The notes beneath the pieces are model-generated. The model ran no database searches. It saw only the letters and a program-made list of their open reading frames with translations, and was not told the origin of the DNA. Positions 23,320-33,300 of a stretch of 64,000 nucleotides of DNA are shown here, in pieces. Made by a program: the position numbers and the translations under genes. The stretch comes from Hydrogenophaga pseudoflava (lineage in GTDB: Bacteria; Pseudomonadota; Gammaproteobacteria; Burkholderiales; Burkholderiaceae_C). Location of the stretch: positions 656,751 through 720,750 of the forward strand of contig NZ_JAVHJP010000001.1 of NCBI RefSeq assembly GCF_031020795.1. The letters run 5' to 3'. Numbering within the stretch: position 1 is the first letter of the stretch; each line of letters begins with the position of its first letter.

Positions 23320-24629
23320 TCCCTCAGGTGGGCCAGCGGGCGGCGGAACAGGTAGTAGCCCAGCAGCACCCAGTCGCCGGAGATGCGCGCCGTGCCGCGC
23401 AGGCCGATGCGGGGCAGCTCCGTGCCTTCGTCGAACTTGGCGCGCAGCTTGTAGGAAGCCACGCTGTCGGGGCTCAGGGTGGCCTGGTAGCTCGCCTCGA
23501 CCAGCCGGCCGGAGCGGGGGCTGAGCGGATCGGTGTGCAGGAACAGGCGCACCGGTGCGTCCAGCTCCAGGTTGATCGCATCGGCCACCGCCAGCCAGAC
23601 CTGGATGCCGCCGTCTTCGGGCTGCGCCAGCTGCATCACGCGCTCGCCGGTCATCACCGGGCGCCCGATCCAGTCGTTGGTGTCCGAGAAGATGGCGATG
23701 CCGTCGCGGTCGGCGCGCACCTCGACGCGCTGCGCCTGGGTTTCCACCGCCGCCAGTTCGGCCTCCTTCTCGCGCACGCGGCCCAGGGCCACGGCCACGT
23801 CGGCCTTGCTCTTGAGGTCGTCGAAGGCGCGCTGCTGGGCGATGTGGGCATCGGCCTGGGCGATTTCCAGGGCCTTGCGGGCCACGGCCAGCCGGTTCAG
23901 CAGCGACGAGTCGTCCAGCGAGAACAGCAGGTCGCCGGCCTTGACCTTGGCGTTGGGCGCCACGGCGAAGGAGCCGACCACCCCGTCCTGCGGCGCGGCG
24001 ACGGCGATGGCGTTGAGCGCCACCACCTCGGCCGGCGCCAGCACCGACAGGCGCACCGGCACGAACAGGCTGAGCACCAGCAGGCCTGCGAGGATCCAGC
24101 GGTTGCGCTTTTTCGCCATCGGCCGCAGCCAGCGCCAGCGGTCCTGCGAGGTCTGGCGCATGCCCGCCAGGCAGTAGCCGTAGGTCGCGTGCAGGCGGCC
24201 CAGCAGTTCGCAGGCCCGGTCGGACCAGGGCTGCTCGGCCGCATAGAGCACCATGCCCTTGAAGGCCCCGCGCCGGTCGCGCAGCGGCACCAGGGCCAGG
24301 TGCTCGGGCAGCCACTCGCCCCAGCCCTCCGCGTCGTCGGGTGAGGCGTCGGCGATGTCCAGGCGGTGGATCGCGCCGTCGCGCGGCAGGCGCTGGGCAA
24401 AGCCGCTGAGCCAGACGGCGAACGGCGAGTCGTTGGCCACGCTGACCAGACCGGACGCAGCGACCAGCCGCAGCCGCTCGCCCTCCAGTTCGAACATCGC
24501 GGCCTGCCGGTAGGGCGTGAGCGCGTGAGTTTCGTTGACGATGGTGAACCGCAGCGCGGCCACCGTTTCGGCCTCCAGCGCGCGGGCTTCGATCTGCAGC
24601 AGGACGCCCAGATCCGATGCGTCGCTCAT
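23304..24629 (-). CDS. GAF-like / HlyD membrane-fusion protein
   Basis: A 441-residue protein with a cytoplasmic N-terminal domain (about 1-160) that looks like GAF: RQAAMFELEGERLRLVAASG, LALVPLRDRRGAFKGMVLYA and DRACELLGRLHATYG. One transmembrane segment lies at about 177-193. The periplasmic part is HlyD-like: a lipoyl half-motif (VAAPQDGVVGSFAV and KAGDLLFSLDD), a coiled-coil hairpin (about 255-310) and a barrel ending in ISGDWVLLGYYLFRRPL. A sensor-type GAF domain joined to an adaptor is unusual; it could couple export to a cytoplasmic ligand. It begins 7 bases after the adaptor at 24637 and overlaps the M50 gene downstream. Confidence 0.85.
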   Translation of the reverse strand: MSDASDLGVLLQIEARALEAETVAALRFTIVNETHALTPYRQAAMFELEGERLRLVAASGLVSVANDSPFAVWLSGFAQRLPRDGAIHRLDIADASPDDAEGWGEWLPEHLALVPLRDRRGAFKGMVLYAAEQPWSDRACELLGRLHATYGYCLAGMRQTSQDRWRWLRPMAKKRNRWILAGLLVLSLFVPVRLSVLAPAEVVALNAIAVAAPQDGVVGSFAVAPNAKVKAGDLLFSLDDSSLLNRLAVARKALEIAQADAHIAQQRAFDDLKSKADVAVALGRVREKEAELAAVETQAQRVEVRADRDGIAIFSDTNDWIGRPVMTGERVMQLAQPEDGGIQVWLAVADAINLELDAPVRLFLHTDPLSPRSGRLVEASYQATLSPDSVASYKLRAKFDEGTELPRIGLRGTARISGDWVLLGYYLFRRPLAHLREWSGL

Positions 24630-24636
24630 GTCGGAC

Positions 24637-25452
24637 TCAGCGCATGCCGGTGAACCTGGCGACGCCGCTCATGCCGGGCAGCAGGTCCGGATGGGACTTG
24701 GTCATGGTCGCTTCCAGCTCGATGGTCTGGCTCACCGGGTCGACCCGGCCGTTGATGCGGTGCACCTTGGCCTGGTAGGTCTGGCCGGTCTCGTCGATGG
24801 TGACGTCGAACACGTGGCCCATCTTCAGCGTCGAGATCCAGGCAGAGGGCACGTTCAGCTTCATCAGCAGCAGGCCGGAGCGCACCAGGTCCAGCAGCGG
24901 CTGGCCGGCGGACACCGTCATGTAGCTGCGCACATGCAGCTTGGCGGTGCGGCCATCCCAGGGCGCACGGATCGAGCACTGCGAGATCTGGAAGTTGTAG
25001 AGATCGACCTGGGCCTTGGCCTTGGCCACGGCGCTGGCCGCCAGCGCCACCTCGACGTCGCTGGCCTGCTCCAGGCCCTGCATGCGCAGCTTGGCCTCGT
25101 ACTGTTCGGTGGCGGCGGCCTGGTCGGCCTTGGCCATCGCCAGGCGGGCGCGGGGTTCGTCGCAGTCCATGGACACCAGCACCGCCCCCTGCTTGAAGGG
25201 CACGCCCAGGCCGACGTGCAGCTGGGCGATGCGGCCCGGCACCGGGCTGGCCAGCACCGTCTCGCCCGCCGGCAGCACCAGCACGCGCACCGTGGCCGGG
25301 GCAGGCGCCGCAGCGGCGGCGGTTGCGGCCGTCGCCGCAGGCTTGGCGGGTGCGGCGGGGGTCTGGGCGGACGCGGCCATGGAAGCCGCACCCAGAAGGA
25401 GGGCCGCGCCAGCGGCGCGCCAGGGGTTCAGAGCAGACAGATCAGTCGACAT
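24637..25452 (-). CDS. Periplasmic adaptor (RND/HlyD membrane-fusion family)
   Basis: A 271-residue secreted adaptor. The signal peptide (core AAGAALLLGAASMAASAQ, about residues 13-30) is followed by an Ala-Pro-rich linker and then a membrane-fusion-protein fold: LASPVPGRIAQLHVGLGVPFKQGAVLVSMD (lipoyl domain), a short hairpin helix pair (DEPRARLAMAKADQAAA) and barrel segments ending MTKSHPDLLPGMSGVARF, the usual RND-adaptor signature. Unlike the two HlyD fusions downstream, it has no membrane helix beyond the signal peptide, so it is free in the periplasm. It overlaps the end of the TolC-like gene by 11 bases, which implies coupled translation. Confidence 0.88.
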   Translation of the reverse strand: MSTDLSALNPWRAAGAALLLGAASMAASAQTPAAPAKPAATAATAAAAAPAPATVRVLVLPAGETVLASPVPGRIAQLHVGLGVPFKQGAVLVSMDCDEPRARLAMAKADQAAATEQYEAKLRMQGLEQASDVEVALAASAVAKAKAQVDLYNFQISQCSIRAPWDGRTAKLHVRSYMTVSAGQPLLDLVRSGLLLMKLNVPSAWISTLKMGHVFDVTIDETGQTYQAKVHRINGRVDPVSQTIELEATMTKSHPDLLPGMSGVARFTGMR

Positions 25453-27319
25453 GGAGCCATGATTTGATGTCGCCAAGATTGGCATTGAGCGCGGCCACCA
25501 GGCTGGACTCGTAGACCGAGGCCCGGGCGTTGGCCGGAATGGTAGTGGCAAAGCGCGCCTTCTGCGGCTGGCCCGACCCATCGGTCAGTTCCAGCGTCCA
25601 GGAGGCTTTCTCCACCCCGTTGTTTTCGGCCGCGGCGAACGCCAGCTTGAGTTCAATCCCGTCCTTGGCGTCGGTGGCGATCTGGTGGCGCCCCAGCAGC
25701 TCCGTCACCAGTGCCTTCATGCGCACCTGCTGCACCGGGTCCTGGATGCCCGCCAGGTTCACGTTCACCGTGGCCGCGCGCCCGAACAGGTTGGAGGACA
25801 GCGCGAACGCATCCTTCTCGGTGGCCTTCAGGTGCCCCTTGATGCGTTCGGTCAGCTGGGCCAGGTCGTTGCCCTCGAAGTCGTCGGCGATGGGGTCGAA
25901 GCCCAGCGTGTTGTACAGGCGCCCGAACGCGATGTGGGCGTTGGCGTAGGCGTTGGCGCGCTGGTACTGACCCAGCACGGCGCGGGCCTGGGTGCGGATC
26001 ACCTCCAGCTCGCTCTCGAGCTTGGCGCTCATCGAGGCCTTGGTGAACGCCGCCAGGCGCGTGTCCACCTGGGCGGCCTGGTCCGCCAGCTTGAAGTCCT
26101 CCAGCGCCATCTTGTAGCGCTCGGCGCTCACGCGGGTCTGCGTCAGGATGGCCATGGACAGGGCCATGCGGCGCGCCTCGTCGGTCGCTTCCTGGTACTT
26201 CTGCGCGTCCTTCATGGCCGGCAGGGCCACCAGACGCATCAGGTTCCAGGCCAGGCTCACGCCGCCTTCGGACCAGCTGTTGTTGTAGCTGTAGACGTTG
26301 GAATCATGGCGGCGGCCGTAGTTGAAGGAGATGCCGGGCAGCACGCCCAGGATCTGCTTGCGCGCCTCGTCGGCCGTGATGCGCTTGCGGAAGTCTTCTT
26401 CGCGCAGCTCGGGGCGCTGCAGCAGCGCCATGTCTTCGAGCTTGGCGATCTCGCGCGGCGGGGTGGGCAGCGCGGTTTCGTTGGCCTCGGCCACCTGGAA
26501 CTCCACGCCCGGGGGCACGTTCATGAGCGCGGCCAGCTCGCGCCTGGCGAACTCCAGGTCCTGGCGGCGCTGGTTCAGCAGCGTGGTGGCGTCCAGCAGC
26601 GCGCGCTGGTAGGCCAGCGCCAGGCCCGGCGGGATGACCTTCTGTGTTTCGGCTTCGCGCGAACGGCTCAGAGCCAGCGAGGCGCGCTGCAGGATGTCGT
26701 CGGCCTGCGCGTTCAGGCGCTGCGCGCCCAGGGCGCGCCAGTAGGCCGCGCGCACGTCCTGCAGCAGGTTCTGCACCACCTTGCGGCGGCGCTCTTCGGC
26801 GATGAGGAACTGGTCGCCCTGCTGGCGGGCGCGGTAGTAGGAGACGCCGAAGTCCAGCACGTTCCAGGAGAACTCGATGCCGCGCAGCGAGCGGCTGCGT
26901 TCGTCCGAGGTGGTCGGGCGCTCGGCGATCTCGCCGTCCAGGATGCCCACGCTGACGCCACCGGAGTCGTTGCTGCGGCGGGTGTAGCCGGCCGAAGCCA
27001 CCATCTGGGGCAGCATGTCGTAGGCCGCGTAGTCGCTCAGGCCCATGGCCAGGGCCGACTCCATCTTCTTGAGGCGGTAGTCCAGGTTGTATTTGAGGGC
27101 GCGGGCCACCGCCTCTTCCATCGCGATCGGGGCGGTGATCGGCGCCTGGTCGACGTACATGCGGGCGGTGTCGGCCTTGACGCGATCGCGCACCTCCTCG
27201 GCCGTGATGGCCTTGGGCGCGACCGAACACCCGGCCACCAGGGCAGCGACCGCCAGGGCCATCAGGGTCTGCGGCAGGCGCTGCACCGCGCCGGAGGAGC
27301 TCAGTTGTTCTTGCTTCAT
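25442..27319 (-). CDS. TolC-family outer-membrane lipoprotein with C-terminal extension
   Basis: A 625-residue outer-membrane-factor protein with a lipoprotein signal (LMALAVAALVAGC, Cys31). The TolC fold is suggested by two long alpha-helical repeats; examples are AYWRALGAQRLNAQADDIL, LAYQRALLDATTLLNQRRQDLEFARRELA split across positions 225-255, and AERYKMALEDFKLADQAAQV in the second half. The part after about residue 475 is an extra domain, about 150 residues, with beta-strand character (LELTDGSGQPQKARFATTI) not seen in classical TolC. The ATG at 27319 has AAGGA at a good distance. It follows the adhesin stop by 35 bases and is presumably the outer-membrane exit of the system. Confidence 0.85.
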   Translation of the reverse strand: MKQEQLSSSGAVQRLPQTLMALAVAALVAGCSVAPKAITAEEVRDRVKADTARMYVDQAPITAPIAMEEAVARALKYNLDYRLKKMESALAMGLSDYAAYDMLPQMVASAGYTRRSNDSGGVSVGILDGEIAERPTTSDERSRSLRGIEFSWNVLDFGVSYYRARQQGDQFLIAEERRRKVVQNLLQDVRAAYWRALGAQRLNAQADDILQRASLALSRSREAETQKVIPPGLALAYQRALLDATTLLNQRRQDLEFARRELAALMNVPPGVEFQVAEANETALPTPPREIAKLEDMALLQRPELREEDFRKRITADEARKQILGVLPGISFNYGRRHDSNVYSYNNSWSEGGVSLAWNLMRLVALPAMKDAQKYQEATDEARRMALSMAILTQTRVSAERYKMALEDFKLADQAAQVDTRLAAFTKASMSAKLESELEVIRTQARAVLGQYQRANAYANAHIAFGRLYNTLGFDPIADDFEGNDLAQLTERIKGHLKATEKDAFALSSNLFGRAATVNVNLAGIQDPVQQVRMKALVTELLGRHQIATDAKDGIELKLAFAAAENNGVEKASWTLELTDGSGQPQKARFATTIPANARASVYESSLVAALNANLGDIKSWLHVD

Positions 27320-27354
27320 GGGGATGTCCTTGTCCATTTCAGTATTCAGTGGGT

Positions 27355-30300
27355 TCAGCCGGCGACGGTGGAGCGGGTGATCGGGCGGGCACTGAGCGCC
27401 CGGTCCTTGGCAAAGCGCTGCAGCTGCTGGCGCAGACCCTTGGCCGCCTGGGGCTTGTCCAAGGGTTTTTCGACCGCCTTGAGCGTTTCCTTGACCGGAG
27501 CTTCGGGCGCCACCGGTTCGGCGGCGGCCTTGGTCAGCGGTTCGGTGCCTTGCTCGCGCAGCTGCGCCTGGGTCAGACGGGCGGCCGAGCCTTCGGGCTG
27601 CGGGGCGCCCAGCGCGAACTGGTCGGTCAGCGTCCCGAACCCGGGGGTGGCCGACTGGTTGGCGTCCACGGTGGCCGAGCGCAGCATCGATTCGAGCTGC
27701 GAGGCGCGCACCGCGTGCTGCACCCACAGGCTCGGATCGGTGGTGATCGGCTGGTGGCGCACCGCGTGCTGCACGTACAGCGCCGGGCTCGGCGCCTGCA
27801 GCTCGCCGTAGCCGGGCTCGCGCACCAGCCCCAGAGGCATGCCCTGCGCGTTGTTCGCGAACAGCAGGCTGTCGGGCAGCTGCGCCATGGCTTCGCCCAG
27901 CAGCGGTGCGCCCACGGGCAGTGCACCCAGCGGGGACGAGGACAGTTCCCTCTCTCCGCTGGCATCGGCCACGGCGTACAGCACGTGCAGTTCGCTGACG
28001 GTCGGCGGTGGCGACACCGGCGGGCGCGGCACCTCGGGCACAGGCGCCGGCGCGGGTGCCGGCGCGGGTGCCGGCGCGGGTGCCGGGGCAGGCGACGGAG
28101 CCGGCGCCGGTGCGGGCGCTGGCGGAGGTGCCGGCGGCGCTGGCGGCGGTGCGGTCGGCTCGCCCGGAATCGCGGCGAACGAGAGCACGGCGGACGACGT
28201 GGCGCTGCCATCGCTGATCGTGTAGGTCGCGCTGGGGATCGGCCCTGTGTAACCCGGCAGCGGGGTGAAGGTGAACGAGCCGTCCTGGTTGATCACCAGG
28301 GTGCCCACGCCAGGGATGGTGGCGGTGTCGCCCGGCGGGAAGCTGCCCGGCACACCGGTGATGGTGAAACCGGTGACCGTCAGCGGGTCGCCGTTCGGGT
28401 CGCTGTCGTTGGGCAGCACGTTGCCGGTGACCGGGGTGTCCACCGCGGTCGGCAGCGGGCCGTCGTTGGTCGCCACGGGCGCGCCGTTGGGCACATCGGC
28501 GAAGCTCAGCACCGCACTGTCCGTGCCGCCCTGGCCGTCGCTGAGGGTGTAGGTGGCCGGCGGCACCGGGCCGGCATAGCCGCTGGCCGGGGTGAAGGTG
28601 TAGCCGCCGTTGGTGCCGATCACCAGTGTGCCGACGAGGTCGCCGGCGTTGTCGCGGATCGTGGCAGTCTGGCCCGCGGCAAAGCCCTCGGGCGTGCCAT
28701 CGCCGTTGGTGTCCACGGCAAAACCGGACACCACCAGCGGATCGCCGTCGACATCGCTGTCCACGCCCGAACCGTTGTTGTCGGTGATGACGTTGCCCGA
28801 CACCGGTGTGCCCGGTGTGGTCGGGATCGGTCCGTTGTCGGTCGCCACCGGGGCGTCGTTCACCGGGTCCACCAGCAACCGGATGGTGGCCGTGGCGGTC
28901 AGGCCATCGGGGTCCTCGACGGTGTAGTTGATCGGCACCGGGGTGCCGGTGTTGTAGTAATCGGGCTCGGGCGTGAAGGTGAGCGTGCCGTCCGGGTTGA
29001 GCACCAGCTGGCCGATCGGATCGCCGCTGACCGGGTCGTTGATCACCACGGGCGTGCCGGGGGTCAAGTTGACACCGTTGATCTGCGTGATCTCCAGCGG
29101 CTGGCCTTCCGGATCGCTGTCGTTGGTCAGCGGGTTGAAGGTGACCGGCTGGTCTTCCTGGCCGCGCACGTTGTCGTTCTGCGCGATCGGCGGGTCGTTG
29201 GACGCATCCACCACGATGTTCAGGGTGGCGGTGTCGCTGCCGCCGTTGCCATCCGACACGGTGTAGACCACCGGCGGCACGGCGCCCTCGAAGCCGGGCT
29301 CCGGGTCGAAGGTGTAGCTGCCATCGGCGTTGACCGTCAATTCGCCCACGTTGAGGATGGTCAGCGGTGTGCCCGGCACGCCCGGCACACCATTGACGGT
29401 GAAGCCCGACACCGTGAGCACGTCGCCATCGGGGTCGCTGTCGACGCCGCCCGCGACCGGGCCGTTGCCGTCGTCGGTCAGCAGGTTGCCGCTCACGTTG
29501 GTGTCCGGCGCCGCAATGGCGCTGTTGTCTTCGGCCACCGGCGCGTCGTTCAGGCCGTTGACGGTGATGGTCAGCGTGGCGGCGGCGGTCTGGCCGGCCG
29601 GATCGGTGACGGTGTAGGTGAACACGTCCTGCACCGCCACACCGGTCGGCAGGGCCTGCGCCGCGGCGGTGGGGGTGTAGCCGTAGCTGCCATCGGCATT
29701 CAGCACCAGGGTGCCGTAGCTGCCCACCACCGGCGCACCCACGCCGCCCGCGGCGCCGTTGACGGCGCTCACCGAGAGGCTGTCGCCGTTGGGGTCACTG
29801 TCCACGCCACCCGGTGCCGCACCGCTCTGGATCACGCCGTTGGCGGCCGAGACCGTCAGCGCCGCGTCTTCCGTGGTGCTGTTGGTGTCCGGCTGGGCCA
29901 CGGGGGCAAGGTTGTCCTCGCCCACTTCGATGGTGACCGTCGCGACCGCGGTCTCGCCCGACGGGTCGGCCACCGTGTAGCCGAAGCTGGCCGTGCCGGT
30001 GTAGCCGGTGGCCGGCGTGAACACCAGCTGGCCGCCGACCAGTGCCACCGTGCCATTGGCCACGGGAACGGCCGCGCCGCCCTCGGTGATCGCCTGGCCG
30101 TCCACCGCCGTCACCGCCAGGGTGTCGCCATCCGGATCGCTGTCGTTGCCCCGCACATCGACGCTCACCGGCGTGCCCACCGGCGTCACCGTCGCATCGT
30201 CGCTGGCGACCGGCGGGTCGTTCACCGGCGTCACCGTGACCGTCACCTGGGCATTGAGTTCGTTGCCCAGGCGGTCTTCCACCGTGTAGTTGAAGGCCAC

Positions 30301-33300
30301 CGGGCCGTTGAATCCGGGCGCCGGTGTGAAGACCAGCTGGTCGTCGGTCGGGTCGGCCGGGTCGCCCCCGCTGAGGCTGACCACGCCGATCGGCAGCCCG
30401 GTGCCGCTGTCCACCAGCGTCACCGGAGAGCCCGACGAGATGGGGCTGCCGTTGATCTCGGTGATGGTCAGGGGGCCTTCGCTGCCAGGATCGTCGTTGT
30501 CCAGCACGTCGATGGTCACCGGCGTGTCTTCCGGCGTGGTGGCGTTGTCGCCCACGACCGAAGGTGTCTCGCTCAGCGGCGTCACCGTGATGTTCAACGT
30601 GGCGGTGTCGGTGCCGCCGTTGCCGTCGCTCAGCGTGTAGACCACCTGGGGCGCATTGCCCACGAAGGCGGGCAGCGGGTCGAAGGTGTAGCTGCCATTG
30701 CTGTTGATGGTCAGGTCACCGACACCGGGGATGGTGAGCGGGCTGCCCACCACACCGGACACGCCGCCGACGGTGAAGGCACTCACGCTGAGCGTGCCGC
30801 CATCCAGGTCGCTGTCCACGCCGTCACCGGTGTTGTCCGTGATCAAGTTGCCGCTGACGTTGGTGTCCTGGATCGTCGTGGCCACGTTGTCGGTGGCCAC
30901 CGGTGCATCGTTGACCGGCGCCATCGTCAGCGTCAGCGTCGAGGTGTCCGTGCCGCCCTGGCTGTCGCTCACGGTGTAGGTCACCACCGGAATCGCACCG
31001 GCGTAGTTGGCCGCCGGCACGAAGCTGTAGCTGCCGTTGCCGTTGATCGTCAGTGCGCCCACGCCGGCGATGGTCGCCGTCTGGCCCGCCGTGTAGGCCG
31101 TCGCGTCGCCCGCCACCGTGAAGCCGCTGATGGACAGCGGGTTGCCGTCCACGTCGCTGGCGTTGTTCAGCAGGTCGCCCGCGGCGCCGTCGGCCACCGT
31201 CAGCGTCGTGTCTTCCGTGACCGTGTTGGTCTCGTCACCGTCCACCGGCGCGTCGTTGACCGGCGCGATGTTCATCGTCACCGTCGCCGTGTCCGTGCCG
31301 CCGCGGCCGTCGTCCACCGTGTACTGGAACGTCACCCCGTTGCCGTTGAAGTTCGCATTGGGCGTGAAGGTCAGCGTGCCGTTCGCGTTCAGGCTCAGCA
31401 CGCCCTCGGGCAGCGTCACCGGCGAGCCGGTCGTGATCGGGTTGCCGTTGATCTCGGTGATCGACAGCGGGTCGCCGTCCGGGTCCGTGTCGTTGGACCT
31501 CGGGTCGAAGCTCACCGGGCTGTCCTCACTGCCCGCCACCACGTTGTCCTGCGCCACCGGCGGGTCGTTCACGTCGTCGATCACCACGTGCACGTTGGCC
31601 GTGTCCGTGGCCGTGCCGTCGCTGATCGTGTAGCCGAAGTCCACCGCACCGTTGAAGCCCGCCGCCGGCGTGAACGTGATCGTGCCGTCCGCGTTGAGCG
31701 TGGCCGTGCCGTTGGCCACCGCGATGGGCACACCCACCGTCGCCGCCTGGCCATCGATCTGCGTCACGGTCAGCGTCTCGCCGTCCACGTCCGTGTCGTT
31801 GCCCAGCACCGCAATCGTCACCGGCGTGTCTTCGGCCGTCGTGCGGCTGTCGTCCACCGCCACCGGCGCGTCGTTCAGACCATTGACCGTGATGGTCAGC
31901 GTGGTCGTGGCCGTCAGGCCGCCCGGGTCGCTGACCGTGTAGGTGAACACGTCGCTCTGGCTCTCGCCGGCATCCAGCGCCTGCGCCGCCGCGTTGGGCA
32001 CGTAGGTGTAGCTGCCGTTGGCGTTGAGCGTGAGGTTGCCCCAGGCGCCGGAGAGCACCGCGCCCACCGTTCCAGGCGTGCCGCCGAAGGAGACCGCGCT
32101 GACCGAGAGCGTGTCGCCGTCGATGTCCGTGTCCGCGCCGACCGCCCCCAGGATCACCCCGTTGGCCGCGTTCACGCTCAGCGTCGCGTCTTCCGTCGTG
32201 CTGTTGGTGTCCGGGTTGGCTTCGGGCGCATCGTTGATGCCGCCCACGTTGACCGTCACCGTCGCCATGTCGGTGCCGCCGTTGCCGTCGCTGATGACGT
32301 AGGTGAAGGTGTCGGTGCCCGTGAAGTCCAGGTCCGGCGTGTACACCAGGTTGCCGCTGCCATCGAGCGTCACCGTGCCGTTGGCCGGGTCGGTGAAGCT
32401 GCTGACCGTCAGGCTGTCGCCGTCCACGTCGCTGTCGTTGGAGCGCACCAGGATCGTCACCGGCGTGTCCTCCGGCGTGGTCGTGCTGTCGTCCACCGCC
32501 ACCGGCGCGTCGTTGACCGGCGTGACCATCACGTTCACGTTCGCCGTCACCGGCGTGCTGCCGTCCGTGGCGGTGTAGGTGAAGCTCACCGGGCCGTTGT
32601 AGTCGGGCGCCGGCGTGAAGGTGATGGTGCCGTTGGCGTTGAGCGTGGCGCTGCCGTTGGCCACCGCCACCGGCACCCCCACCACCGCCGCCTGGCCGTC
32701 GATCTGCGTCACGGTCAGCGTGTCGCCGTCGGCGTCGCTGTCGTTGAGCAGCACATCGATGGTCACCGGCGTATCTTCCGGCGTGGTCGCCACGTCGTCC
32801 GAGATCGAGGGTGTGTCGTCCAGCGGCGTGACCGTGATGTCCAGCGTGCTGCTGCTGCCCGTGTTGGTGGTGTACGTCACCTGCGGCACGCTGCCGTTCC
32901 AGTCCGTCTCGGGCGTGAAGGTGTAGTCGCCGTTGCTGCCCAGGGTCAGCGTGCCCACGCCGGCGATCACCGCCGTCTGGCCCGCCGTGTAGGCCGTCGC
33001 GTCGCCCGCCACCGTAAAGCTGCTGACGCTCAGCGCATCGTCCACGTCCACGTCGTTGGCCAGCACGTTGCCCGTGGCCGGGATGTCCTCGGGCGTGGTG
33101 TCCGTGTCCGCCGTGAGCACACTCGGATCGTTGACCGGCGCCATCGTCAGCGTCAGCGTCGAGGTGTCCGTGCCGCCCTGGCTGTCGCTCACGGTGTAGG
33201 TCACCACCGGAATCGCACCGGTGTAGTTCGGGGCCGGCGTGAACGAGTAGGAGCCGTCGGGGTTGATCGTCAGGTCGCCGACGCCCGCAATCGTGGCCGT

